Source: Firmicutes bacterium UBA5201
GTDB lineage: Bacteria; Bacillota; Clostridia; Peptostreptococcales; Acidaminobacteraceae
Length of the DNA: 64,000 nucleotides
Assembly (NCBI GenBank): GCA_002412775.1
Contig: DHVT01000006.1
Coordinates: forward strand, 1-64,000
Direction: 5' to 3'
The first letter of the stretch is position 1. Each line of letters begins with the position of its first letter. The position numbers and the translations under genes were made by a program. Below, piece after piece: positions 56,769 through 64,000 of the stretch. The notes below the pieces were generated by a model. It was not told the DNA's origin, searched no databases, and saw only the letters and a list, made by a program, of their open reading frames with translations.

Positions 56769-58280
56769 ATGAAACGAATGATTTTAGCGATTACACTCAT
56801 CGCCCTCATGACACTTGGAACAATTTCATACGGGGAAGTCATCTGGATGGATGGCGGGATTGTCGGCGACCTCCAGATCGGCGGCTCGAACGAGTACCGG
56901 GAAGTGACCTTCATCACGGGCGAACCTGTGGTGCTGAAGGGCCTTGTAAAATTGCCGGTCGTTCCCGAAAATTCGGACAGTTACACGCTGAAATACACGT
57001 TCAATCTCCAGAACCTTGAAAAAGGAATCGCTTTGACGCGAAACGCGACTTATGCGGTGACCAAGGTGCCAACCACGAGCATCATGCAGACCACTTATGA
57101 AAAGAAACTGACCCAATACACCGAAGAAATCACCACGCCGGCGGGAACATTCACTCTCGGGAAGTTCACCTTCCTCGAGAGCCGGATCATCGACAACACG
57201 CCGGCCGTGGATTACCATTCAGGCAACATCATCTCCGAGCGCACGTACTACAGAAATGGCAATTTCACCGCCAACACGGGCAAAATCGATTACATCATCG
57301 ACGCCAAACCCATCGTCGGCTACGACCACAATTGGGGCAACAGTGAAACGCAGGTGATCCAACATTCCATCAAAGCGTACACGTTCGAAGACGGCACTTA
57401 CGTCCCGGAGTGGGACGGCTATGTGAACGTCGGCATGGCGACCACACGAAAAGTGAATTTCAACTACCAATACACAGACCCTCAAAACATCAGTTTTAGA
57501 GGCAACTATTTCAAAATCACCACCGAAGAAAACGTCCTCACCTACGATTACAACATGCCGGAAACGGCAAATGGCGCCATCGTAGACGGCTCGTTCAGAC
57601 GCAACACGGACAAACTCAGACTGAGTGAAGAAGTCATCAAGGAGTCCAAAGCGCTCATCACCCCTCGGATCAGGGACATCGGCGGCCACTGGGCTGAAGA
57701 TTACATCTTCCTTTTGACATCGCTCCAGATTTTCGATATCGACAAGGAATATTTCGTCCCGAGCGCCTCCATCTCCAGACTAGAGTTCGGCAAAGCCATC
57801 GTCAACGTCATCAACGGCGTTTTGCCAGAACCGACCCGCACCGAGATCACGAAGAGACTCCGTCCTGGCGTGGAAACCCCATTCCTCGACGTGCTTCCGA
57901 CCGATCCCAACTACCACTACATGGAATACATCGAGAAGAACGGCATCATGTACGGCAGAAATTACTATTTCAAGGGCGATGAACCGCTCACCCGCGCCGA
58001 AGCCATCACCATCATGATCCGCACCCTCGGCATCCAGTACATGGCACCCGCACCCCCTTATAACACACACTTCGCTGACGACGCTTCCATCCCGGAATGG
58101 GCAAAAGACGCCATCTACATGGCCAGTGAAGTCGGCCTCGTAAACGGCACCCCAGAAGGCAATATCAATCCAAACGGATGGGTAAGAAAAGATGAGGCGG
58201 CCGCAATGCTTGTGAATTACATCAATCATGTTAAAGACGAGATCAGTTATGATTATAGGGAGAAGATATTGAATCGGTGA
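56769..58280 (+). CDS. SLH-domain surface protein
   Basis: 503 aa, ATG 56769. Signal peptide (~1-22), a beta-rich N-terminal domain, and three C-terminal SLH modules (~300-490): IRDIGGHWAEDYIFLL, FLDVLPTDPNYHYMEYIEKNGIMYGR with PLTRAEAITIMIRTLG, and FADDASIPEWAKDAIYMASEVGLVNGTPEGNINPNGWVRKDEAAAMLVNYI. Wall-polymer anchoring is expected. Follows its partner by 10 nt. Confidence 0.9.
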   Translation: MKRMILAITLIALMTLGTISYGEVIWMDGGIVGDLQIGGSNEYREVTFITGEPVVLKGLVKLPVVPENSDSYTLKYTFNLQNLEKGIALTRNATYAVTKVPTTSIMQTTYEKKLTQYTEEITTPAGTFTLGKFTFLESRIIDNTPAVDYHSGNIISERTYYRNGNFTANTGKIDYIIDAKPIVGYDHNWGNSETQVIQHSIKAYTFEDGTYVPEWDGYVNVGMATTRKVNFNYQYTDPQNISFRGNYFKITTEENVLTYDYNMPETANGAIVDGSFRRNTDKLRLSEEVIKESKALITPRIRDIGGHWAEDYIFLLTSLQIFDIDKEYFVPSASISRLEFGKAIVNVINGVLPEPTRTEITKRLRPGVETPFLDVLPTDPNYHYMEYIEKNGIMYGRNYYFKGDEPLTRAEAITIMIRTLGIQYMAPAPPYNTHFADDASIPEWAKDAIYMASEVGLVNGTPEGNINPNGWVRKDEAAAMLVNYINHVKDEISYDYREKILNR

Positions 58281-58372
58281 TTTTTGCGTAGCAAAAATTT
58301 CAATGGAATTGCGCTCGGAGAGCGCGAGTAGTTTGTAGTGTTCGGCTGACGCCGAGCAGTTAGTAGTTAGGA
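58280..58372 (+). repeat. Chained-hairpin element after the surface operon
   Basis: ATTTTTGC/GCAAAAAT hairpin (58280-58298) starts on the last base of the SLH stop codon. GCGCTC/GAGCGC (58311-58325) and CGGC/GCCG (58343-58354) follow, with AGTAGTTTGTAGTG and AGTTAGTAGTTAGGAAAGTCAAAAG linkers/end. Confidence 0.7.
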
Positions 58373-58392
58373 AAGTCAAAAGATTAAATTCG

Positions 58393-58420
58393 ATTGGGGA
58401 CAGGTGCTTTTTGGTACCTG
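58393..58420 (+). repeat. REP-like palindromic element, copy 5
   Basis: ATTGGGGACAGGTGC then TTTTTGGTACCTG. Directly follows the hairpin chain and precedes the terminator. Confidence 0.85.
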
Positions 58421-58430
58421 CGACATATTA

Positions 58431-58474
58431 AAAGGATTGGTTAAGGGGTGACGCCCCATTAACCGATCCTTTCT
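58431..58474. terminator. Terminator between surface operon and ATPase gene
   Basis: Long stem AAAGGATTGGTTAAGGGG / CCCCATTAACCGATCCTTT (one wobble, one bulge) with A/T flanks. Confidence 0.75.
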
Positions 58475-58515
58475 GTATATATAAGAGTAAGAGAATATTA
58501 CACACTTGTTCTTGC

Positions 58516-58590
58516 TTTTCCCAACTACCAACTACTAACTACTCGGCTAAGCCGACAGGCTCTAGCCGAAAACCACTTGGCTCAAGCCTT
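58516..58590 (-). repeat. Chained-hairpin element upstream of the ATPase gene
   Basis: Minus strand: TTGGC-, GGCT/AGCC and CGGC/GCCG mini-hairpins with AGTGGTTTT linker, then AGTAGTTAGTAGTTGG and TAGTTGGGAAAA. Inverted partner of 58280-58372 around the 58431 terminator. Confidence 0.65.
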
Positions 58591-58610
58591 AAACATAACC
58601 AGATTTTCTG

Positions 58611-58638
58611 TTTACATTACATATCAGGATGGTATAAT
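58611..58638 (+). promoter_or_regulatory. Promoter of the lone ATPase gene
   Basis: TTTACA (58611-58616), 16-bp spacer, TATAAT (58633-58638), then GGAGGT and ATG 58660. Confidence 0.75.
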
Positions 58639-58659
58639 AGGAATACGGAGGTTGAACTC

Positions 58660-59790
58660 ATGAAGATATTGAAAATTGATTATAGGAATATTGGTTTGTT
58701 CTCAAACGGTTTCTCCATTGATTTTACTGCAGTCGATAGAGTGGTCGACGATGAGCATGTGTTTAATGTTTTCAATCGAATCTATACACAAAACTTGATT
58801 GGAATCATTGGAATCAATGCAACTGGTAAATCAACGGCATTGAAATTAATTAGAATGGCGATGGATATCGTCTTATTGAATAAAGGACTCAATGATATTG
58901 ATATTCCAAAAGGTATCATAGTTGATGGCACAATTTTGGAAGTTGTTTATTTTCATAGCGACAAAATATATAAGATTGAATCCACTATAGGCACTTCATT
59001 AAACCAAGAATTTATTTTTAAGAGTGAAGTCGTTAGCAGTAAATTAAAGTCATCTGTTGGTTCAAAAAAAGCATTGTTTGATTTTAGCGATGCGGTCCTT
59101 GAGTTGAACAGGGATGGCTTATCTGGTGAAGGCAGTTCATTTTTGAAGGACCAAGATAGTATCATCACACCTTTTACCAAAGGAAATACAACAAGGTTGT
59201 ATGACATGATCTTTGACACCAACTTTAATTTTCTAAAAATTAATGGCAGCGCCCATTTGGAATGTATCAACTTGTTCGATGACAGCATTGAAAGTCTTAC
59301 TCGTAATGACAAGGAAATAAAGGTGCGATTTAAATCAGACGATGTGGCTTATGAATCAGATTCTCTCATAGGTAGCCACAGTTTGTTATCTTCAGGAACC
59401 ATCAAAGGCGTCAATTTGTTGGATCAAGCAAAAAGAGCATTGGAAAATGGTGGTTATCTGGTTATAGATGAAATTGAAAACCATATGCACAAAAAATTGG
59501 TTCAAACGATTATGAACTTTTTTACGGATGAGAGCATCAATAAAAATGGAGCTACCATGATTTTCACAACACACTATGCAGAAATAATTGATTACATCAA
59601 TAGAAAAGACAATATATATGTCCTTGTAAGAAACAATCAACATGTCAGCGACATTAAAAGATATTCTGATTTGATATCACGTAATGATATTAAAAAAAGT
59701 GAGATCTATTTATCGAATTATATTGACGGCACCGCACCAAGCTATGAGAGTATAAAAAGAGTAAGGGATTATTTTGTGGATCGCTCGTAG
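58660..59790 (+). CDS. AAA-family ATPase (ABC/SMC-like, OLD-type layout), lone gene
   Basis: 376 aa. Walker A GIIGINATGKSTALKL (~48-63), a long insert, ABC-type signature region SLLSSGTIKG, Walker B GYLVIDEIENHMHKKL (~266-281), and H-loop TTHYAEIIDYI. Resembles the ATP-binding half of defence ATPases (RloA, PtuA, OLD), but there is no TOPRIM, HNH or RloB partner beside it. AT-rich, with its own promoter, framed by repeat elements. Function unproven. Confidence 0.78.
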   Translation: MKILKIDYRNIGLFSNGFSIDFTAVDRVVDDEHVFNVFNRIYTQNLIGIIGINATGKSTALKLIRMAMDIVLLNKGLNDIDIPKGIIVDGTILEVVYFHSDKIYKIESTIGTSLNQEFIFKSEVVSSKLKSSVGSKKALFDFSDAVLELNRDGLSGEGSSFLKDQDSIITPFTKGNTTRLYDMIFDTNFNFLKINGSAHLECINLFDDSIESLTRNDKEIKVRFKSDDVAYESDSLIGSHSLLSSGTIKGVNLLDQAKRALENGGYLVIDEIENHMHKKLVQTIMNFFTDESINKNGATMIFTTHYAEIIDYINRKDNIYVLVRNNQHVSDIKRYSDLISRNDIKKSEIYLSNYIDGTAPSYESIKRVRDYFVDRS

Positions 59791-59863
59791 AGCGAAAGTG
59801 GTTTTGCGCATGTAAAATGCGCAGTCGGTTTTTGGCTGATGCCAAGCGGCTAGTGGTTAGGAA
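59782..59863 (+). repeat. Chained-hairpin element after the ATPase gene
   Basis: CGCTC gta GAGCG (59782-59794) encloses the ATPase stop codon TAG. TGCGCA/TGCGCA (59805-59823) and TTGGC/GCCAA (59832-59845) follow, with AGTGGTTTT and CGGTTTT linkers, ending AGTGGTTAGGAAAA. Confidence 0.72.
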
Positions 59864-59870
59864 AACAAAA

Positions 59871-59900
59871 GAAAGTGCAATTAAAATTGATTACACTTTC
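59871..59900 (+). terminator. Hairpin after the ATPase gene
   Basis: GAAAGTG/CACTTTC (59871-59877 with 59894-59900) with partial inner pairing; T tract weak. Confidence 0.45.
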
Positions 59901-59923
59901 TGGTTATTCACATAAAACCTCAT

Positions 59924-60032
59924 AAAAAAGGCAGCTAATTAATAGCCGCCCATACTGTTAAATCTCCCATTTGATTGGCAGGGACTCTCCAACTGATAAC
60001 AAAATTATACACTTCGAGGGAATATTTGTAAA
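59924..60032 (-). other. Orphan minus-strand transcription unit or gene remnant
   Basis: Minus strand: TTTACA (60032-60027), 17-bp spacer, TATAAT (60009-60004), then ~75 nt ending in the terminator GGCGGCT/AGCTGCC plus TTTTTT (59950-59924). The same DNA carries a start-less 35-codon frame that ends in SWRVPANQMGDLTVWAAIN with its stop at 59937-59935, inside the terminator stem-loop, like the 3' end of a lost gene. Either a small RNA or a decayed gene tail; both readings are open. Confidence 0.35.
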
Positions 60033-60098
60033 TAAGTTCAAGTCAAATAGTTAGAAATAGCTTTTGATTTCCTGTGGCACCAAAAATCACCTGTTGAG

Positions 60099-60163
60099 GG
60101 AGCTGACGCTCCAGTGGTTTTGCGCCCTATTAGCGCAGTGGTTAGCGGGTAGCAGTTGGGAAA
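60099..60163 (+). repeat. Chained-hairpin element upstream of the ABC operon terminator
   Basis: GGAGC/GCTCC (60099-60112), linker AGTGGTTT, TGCGC/GCGCA (60121-60137), then AGTGGTTAGCGGGTAGCAG and TTGGGAAAATCAAG. Confidence 0.7.
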
Positions 60164-60214
60164 ATCAAGATCAAGAGAGAAATATTCTCTTACTAAAACG
60201 TTGTGCACAAAGGA

Positions 60215-60243
60215 AGGATCGGTCGCAGACCGATCCTTTTAAA
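60215..60243. terminator. Terminator downstream of the ABC importer operon
   Basis: AAGGATCGGTC GCA GACCGATCCTT (60215-60239), perfect 11-bp stem with TT following and A residues before. Works in either direction. Confidence 0.78.
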
Positions 60244-60260
60244 TTGCCCCATAAGGAGCA

Positions 60261-60288
60261 CAGGTACCAAAAAGCACCTGTCCCCAAT
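60261..60288 (-). repeat. REP-like palindromic element, copy 6
   Basis: Minus strand ATTGGGGACAGGTGC then TTTTTGGTACCTG; identical over 28 bp to copy 5 but inverted. Confidence 0.85.
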
Positions 60289-60317
60289 TGAATCTTCATC
60301 CTTTGACTTTTATCTTT

Positions 60318-60392
60318 TGATTTTCCCAACCACTAACCACTTGGCGTCAGCCAAAAACCACTCGGCTAAGCCGACAGGCACCAGCCGCCCCA
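60318..60392 (-). repeat. Chained-hairpin element at the 3' end of the ABC operon
   Basis: Minus strand: CGGC/GCCG (60363-60373), linker AGTGGTTTT, TTGGC/GCCAA (60341-60354), AGTGGTTAGTGGTTGGGAAAATCAAAAG. It starts within a few bases of the binding-protein stop. Confidence 0.72.
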
Positions 60393-60393
60393 C

Positions 60394-61380
60394 TTAATCA
60401 CTTAACATTTCCAAAAACAACTCATCCTCTTCCACTACTCCGTCCACAAACCCCTCATCCATAAATATCCCCGCATAAATCATTATACTTTCCTTCAAAG
60501 GTTCATAATCAAACTCGAGATAAGTGAAAAGCTGATCCAGTGCACCGGGGGCCAAAGCTTTGCCTGTGGCATTTTCAATCTCCTCAGTTATGATGGCTTT
60601 TGCGCTGTCGGGATTGTCCCTCAAGTATTCGGTGGCTTCGATATGAGCGGCCAGGAACAGTTTGACGAGTTCCCGGTGTTCTTCCAGGTATTCGAGACTC
60701 GAAATGACCAGAGCTGTGGTATCGTCAACCGCACCGAACAATGTGCTTTCATAATTGAAACGGGTAGCGATGCCCTTTTGAAGGAGGTCGCTGCCCCAAG
60801 GCTCGGGGATGAAGGCCGCATCGAGTTCACCTTTTAGCATCATTGCTTCCACTTCGGCATTTTTTACGGGCACGATTTCGACGTTGCCACCCTTAAGTGC
60901 GTCCACCAAACCGTTCTCTGTGAGGAGATTCAGCAGTGCGATGTGCTGGGTGTTCCCGAATTGGGGGATTGCGATCCGTTTGTTTTCGAAATCCTTGAAC
61001 GTGGTGATTTCTGAATTTGAAGAGACTACTAGTGTCGCACCGGCATGTGCTGCACCGGAGATGATGACGATGTCGCCTCCTGATTTGAGATTGGCATTGA
61101 TGGCGGGGACGGGGCCGATGTAACCGACATCGACATGTCCGGAGAAAAAGGCCTCCACCTCGGAAGAACCCGCATTGAACGGGATATATTCCACTTCTAC
61201 ATCACTGGGCAGCTTTGCCTCCAGCAATTGGAGATTCTTCATGATCAGTGCCTGGGCGTGCGTTGCGTTAGGGAAATAGGCGATTCTGATTTTCTTAACC
61301 GTATCGTCATTCTTACCGCATCCTGTGAATGCTAAGGCGGCAATCATCACGATCAAAATGAAAGTTTTGGCTTTGTTCAT
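60394..61380 (-). CDS. ABC transporter substrate-binding lipoprotein (SsuA/NrtA-like), paralog 1
   Basis: 328 aa. Lipoprotein signal with lipobox LAFTGC (Cys ~21), then the NMT1/SsuA-type fold: IRIAYFPNATHAQALI, VDVGYIGPVPAINANLKSG, RIAIPQFGNTQHIALLNLL, PEPWGSDLL. Nitrate/sulfonate/taurine class importers use this fold; the ligand cannot be read from sequence. Downstream of the permease. Confidence 0.88.
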   Translation of the reverse strand: MNKAKTFILIVMIAALAFTGCGKNDDTVKKIRIAYFPNATHAQALIMKNLQLLEAKLPSDVEVEYIPFNAGSSEVEAFFSGHVDVGYIGPVPAINANLKSGGDIVIISGAAHAGATLVVSSNSEITTFKDFENKRIAIPQFGNTQHIALLNLLTENGLVDALKGGNVEIVPVKNAEVEAMMLKGELDAAFIPEPWGSDLLQKGIATRFNYESTLFGAVDDTTALVISSLEYLEEHRELVKLFLAAHIEATEYLRDNPDSAKAIITEEIENATGKALAPGALDQLFTYLEFDYEPLKESIMIYAGIFMDEGFVDGVVEEDELFLEMLSD

Positions 61381-61396
61381 GATCAGGCCTCCTTAG

Positions 61397-62191
61397 TTAT
61401 TTGTGCAGCAGTCCCCATCTATGTCGCATGTTCTTCTCCACAGCCGAAAAGACGAGTTTGTCCACGACCAGTCCGAGAATGATGATGATGATCATCACGC
61501 CCATGACCTGGCTGATGTCTGCGAGGTCGCGCCCCCACATCAACACTTGGCCGAGGCCTTTTGTGGCTGTCAGCATTTCGCCCGCCATGAGCGCTCTCCA
61601 AGCAAAGGACCACGCTTGTTTCAGACCCATGACGATGTTCGGCATTGCAGCGGGGATGATCACGGATCGGTACAGTTTGTAACCACTTGCGCCCATCGTC
61701 CTTGCCGCCCTTATGTACAGCGGGTTCACATTCTTGATGCCCGATTCGATGGACATGGCGATGGCAAAGGTGGAACCGATGGCGATGACAAAAGTTATGG
61801 CGTGTTCATTCAGTCCAAACCACAATATGGCAAAAGGGAGCCAACAAATGCTAGGCAAAGTTTGAAGCCCAAGCACCAATGGGCTGAGGTGTTTGTCGAG
61901 AAACTTGAAAGACACCATGAAAATGCCGATGAATACGCCTATAACAATAGAGGTGGTGTACCCGATCAAGATACGCTTCATGCTGGTGGCGATCGCAATC
62001 GGGAGGACGTTGTTCTGGATGAGTTTAACCAGACTTCTGAACACAAAAACCGGTGAAGGGAAGGTGTAGGGCTTCCAGATCTCAAGCCACTGGACACCGA
62101 TGCGATAGGCCGCTTCCCAGATCAGAATCAGGATCAGGTAAAATATTATTTTACTAAAGATGCCAGTCAGTATCGAATTCAGCTTTTGCAA
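61397..62191 (-). CDS. ABC transporter permease (SsuC/TauC-like)
   Basis: 264 aa, TTG start 62191 with GGAGGTGG. Six TM helices and the BPD cytoplasmic loop GASGYKLYRSVIIPAAMPNIVMGLKQAWSFAWRALMAGEM. Overlaps the ATPase gene by 38 nt, so the subunits are coupled. Confidence 0.9.
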   Translation of the reverse strand: MQKLNSILTGIFSKIIFYLILILIWEAAYRIGVQWLEIWKPYTFPSPVFVFRSLVKLIQNNVLPIAIATSMKRILIGYTTSIVIGVFIGIFMVSFKFLDKHLSPLVLGLQTLPSICWLPFAILWFGLNEHAITFVIAIGSTFAIAMSIESGIKNVNPLYIRAARTMGASGYKLYRSVIIPAAMPNIVMGLKQAWSFAWRALMAGEMLTATKGLGQVLMWGRDLADISQVMGVMIIIIILGLVVDKLVFSAVEKNMRHRWGLLHK

Positions 62192-62942
62192 CTTTCTCCA
62201 CCTCCTCTTTGAGATCTTTCAAAACAAAGCTCATTTTATGGACCACGGCGTCGGAATCCACTTCCCGTGGTCGCGGGATATCAATGTCGTAGATTTTCTT
62301 GATGCCTCCGGGATTGGCGGACATCAACACGATTCGATCCGACAAAAAGACGGCTTCCTCCACGCTGTGCGTGACAAATATGATGGTCTTTTTGGTGGCC
62401 TCCCAAATTTTCTGAAGCTCCAATTGGAGGATCAAACGGGTCTGGGAATCCAGTGCGGCGAAAGGTTCATCCATGAGCATGATCTCGGCGTCCATGCATA
62501 GGCATCTCGCGAGTGCGACCCTTTGGCGCATGCCACCTGAGAGTTCATGGATATAGGCGTTCCTGAATTGGCTCAGATGTGTCATGTGAAGGTAGCGGTC
62601 CGCGATGGCGTAGGCTTCCTTTTTGTCGACACCTGCGATTTTGAGTCCAAAGATCACATTGTCGATCACTTTGAGCCAAGGAAAAAGCGCAGACTCCTGG
62701 AACATCATAATTCGATCGGGTCCGGGAGTGGTGACAGTTTTGCCCTCCAGAAGCACTTCGCCCTCAGTGGCTTTCTCAAGACCAGCGATGATGTTCAGAA
62801 GTGTGGATTTGCCGCAACCTGAAGGGCCGATCAGGCACAGAAATTCACCTTTGTTAATTATTAGATTAAGCGAATCAAACACAGCGGTCTCTTTAGTTTT
62901 TGATTTAAATACTTTTGAGACATTGTTGACTTCGAGTACCAT
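62154..62942 (-). CDS. ABC transporter ATPase (SsuB/TauB-like)
   Basis: 262 aa from ATG 62942; the frame reaches 62984 but overlaps the preceding gene. Walker A GPSGCGKSTLLN, Q-loop FQESALFPWL, signature LSGGMRQRVALARCL, Walker B EIMLMDEPFAALD and H-loop VTHSVEEA. The length and layout match importers for sulfonate, taurine or related organic anions. Confidence 0.93.
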   Translation of the reverse strand: MVLEVNNVSKVFKSKTKETAVFDSLNLIINKGEFLCLIGPSGCGKSTLLNIIAGLEKATEGEVLLEGKTVTTPGPDRIMMFQESALFPWLKVIDNVIFGLKIAGVDKKEAYAIADRYLHMTHLSQFRNAYIHELSGGMRQRVALARCLCMDAEIMLMDEPFAALDSQTRLILQLELQKIWEATKKTIIFVTHSVEEAVFLSDRIVLMSANPGGIKKIYDIDIPRPREVDSDAVVHKMSFVLKDLKEEVEKVAKAEFDTDWHL

Positions 62943-62973
62943 CTGAACACCGCCTTTGCACAAATTTGAATTT

Positions 62974-64000
62974 TCATTCCACAATCGGGAGATTCTTTTC
63001 CTCCAAAATGGTATTGAGGATATCGAACATGAAGAGTTTCTCCTTGGTGGTGGTTTTGTCGATGAACCCTTCGTCTTTAGAAATGTTCATGAAATCCATA
63101 ACCGATTCACTGATCGGGTCGTATGAGAAATATAGCCGTTCAAACACAGAATCGATGACGTCGATAGAAAGTTCCTGACCGGTCAATGCCTTGATCTGTG
63201 CATTAAGCATAGTCTTTGCGGTTTCGGAATTGTTCTCGAGATAAAGTGTCATTTCGTAGTGTGCCTCCAGAACTTTTTTCACGATGTCAGGATGCGCCTC
63301 GACAAAGTCCTTTCTGCCAATCAATAGAGCTGTGGAATACTCGCCGTTTCTGAAAACTTCCTTTTCATCGAGCAGAATTCGCGCGCCTATTTCATGAACC
63401 AGCCTGGAGCCCCAAGGTTCGGGAACATATGCCGCATCAATCCCGCCATTTTCAAGCAGTGTCTTGATATCCGGGTTGGACACGGGAACCACTTCCACGT
63501 TGCCGCCTTTCGTGGTGTCCGACAGGTTGTTTTCACTTAGTAAGCTCAACAAAGAGAGATGCTGGGTATTGCCGATCTGTGGGATGGCGATTTTCTTGTT
63601 TTGAAGGTCACTGATGGACTGAATGTCCGAATTCTTGGAAACGACCATGATCGCACCTGCATTCGTCGCACCGGCAAGAATGACGATATCGCCATCCGAT
63701 TTGATATTTCCGTTCACAGCAGGCACCGGACCGATGTAACCGAGATCAAGTTCTCCTGCGAAGAAAGCCTCGATCTCCGACGGCCCCGCATTGAATACAA
63801 AGTATTTCACAGTAAAATCGGGTCCGAGTTTCTCCTCAAATGCCCTCATTTCCCTCGCCACCAACGCCTGCGCATGTGTGACGTTGGGAAAATGCGCAAT
63901 CCTTACGGTTGTAATTGCCTCATCCTTTTTGGAACACCCCGTAAAAGCCACAACCATAACCGCAACTATGAATATTAGAATCCATTTGATGCTATGACCA
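62974..64000 (-). CDS. ABC transporter substrate-binding lipoprotein (SsuA/NrtA-like), paralog 2, cut by the window edge
   Basis: An ATG at 63957 exists, but the frame stays open to the window edge and adds KWILIFIVAV before MVVAFTGCS. The true start is therefore outside and the full signal peptide with lipobox AFTGC is split. Same fold motifs as paralog 1 (IRIAHFPNVTHAQALV, LDLGYIGPVPAVNGNIKSDG, IAIPQIGNTQHLSLLSLL, PEPWGSRL). First gene of the ABC operon in the window. Confidence 0.87.
   Translation of the reverse strand, partial: GHSIKWILIFIVAVMVVAFTGCSKKDEAITTVRIAHFPNVTHAQALVAREMRAFEEKLGPDFTVKYFVFNAGPSEIEAFFAGELDLGYIGPVPAVNGNIKSDGDIVILAGATNAGAIMVVSKNSDIQSISDLQNKKIAIPQIGNTQHLSLLSLLSENNLSDTTKGGNVEVVPVSNPDIKTLLENGGIDAAYVPEPWGSRLVHEIGARILLDEKEVFRNGEYSTALLIGRKDFVEAHPDIVKKVLEAHYEMTLYLENNSETAKTMLNAQIKALTGQELSIDVIDSVFERLYFSYDPISESVMDFMNISKDEGFIDKTTTKEKLFMFDILNTILEEKNLPIVE

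Noticed and set aside
60064..60397. Short plus-strand ORFs between the ATPase and ABC genes
   Set aside because: They translate hairpin and REP repeats; no RBS, no conserved pattern.

Overview
The window reads as chromosomal DNA of an anaerobic, low-to-mid-GC Firmicute of the class Clostridia. The evidence is RBS-rich + strand operons, TTG/GTG starts, sortase (LPQTG) and SLH surface proteins, the rpsF-ssb-rpsR/gdpP/rplI/dnaB core block, and a complete lysine-aminomutase (kam) fermentation cluster. Genus is inferred only: an amino-acid-fermenting lineage such as Fusibacter/Acidaminobacter relatives. No rRNA, tRNA, CRISPR, prophage, integrase or transposase gene was seen.

Layout. 0-7.6 kb: the tail of an LPQTG surface protein, then a compact Tad/Flp-like pilus operon (CpaE-, CpaF-, TadB-, TadC-, pilin/TadE- and CpaB-like), followed by a sensor/receiver protein whose phospho-acceptor His and Asp are both replaced. 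7.6-12.9 kb: RNA methyltransferase, CvpA, a YedF/DUF3343 pair (selenium/sulfur-carrier type), DUF951, then rpsF-ssb-rpsR. 13-22.3 kb: DUF2232, GdpP, L9, an inserted MoxR-DUF58-transglutaminase operon, DnaB. 22.3-25.6 kb: GNAT, IspE, FadR-type regulator, DUF1934, degenerate GGDEF protein. 25.6-34.7 kb: a PAS/sigma-54 activator and the operon kdd-kamA-kamB-kamC-kamD-kamE. This operon has a textbook -24/-12 promoter and an 18-bp palindromic site that recurs in front of the activator gene.

34.7-60.4 kb is accessory in character. It holds two paralogous BTAD-type regulators with a GGDEF-like tail, an alpha-helical toroid-like gene interrupted by an in-frame TGA, an LPQTG protein with tandem 107-residue repeats, and an AT-richer four-gene island (four-helix-bundle protein, pRiA4b-like zinc-finger protein, HTH + nucleotidyltransferase pair). 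It also holds an HD-GYP protein, a giant IPT/TIG protein with two SLH-type partners, and a lone AAA ATPase. Most transcription-unit ends here are marked by a composite intergenic element. The element consists of chained small hairpins joined by AGTGGTTTTT linkers, an AGTGGTTGGGAAAA-type end, a 28-bp REP-like palindrome (six copies) and an intrinsic terminator, with arms inverted around the terminator. Two orphan terminators suggest small RNAs (about 41.75-41.93 kb on + and 59.92-60.0 kb on -).

60.4-64 kb: an SsuABC/NrtABC-like ABC importer on the minus strand with two paralogous lipoprotein binding proteins. The second runs off the window edge.

The strongest leads are the composite hairpin/REP elements, the HTH-nucleotidyltransferase operon with nested perfect palindromes, the C-rich-loop sRNA candidate, the BTAD-GGDEF-like regulators, the His/Asp-less pseudo-hybrid kinase beside the Tad operon, and the paired UAS/sigma-54 control of lysine fermentation.
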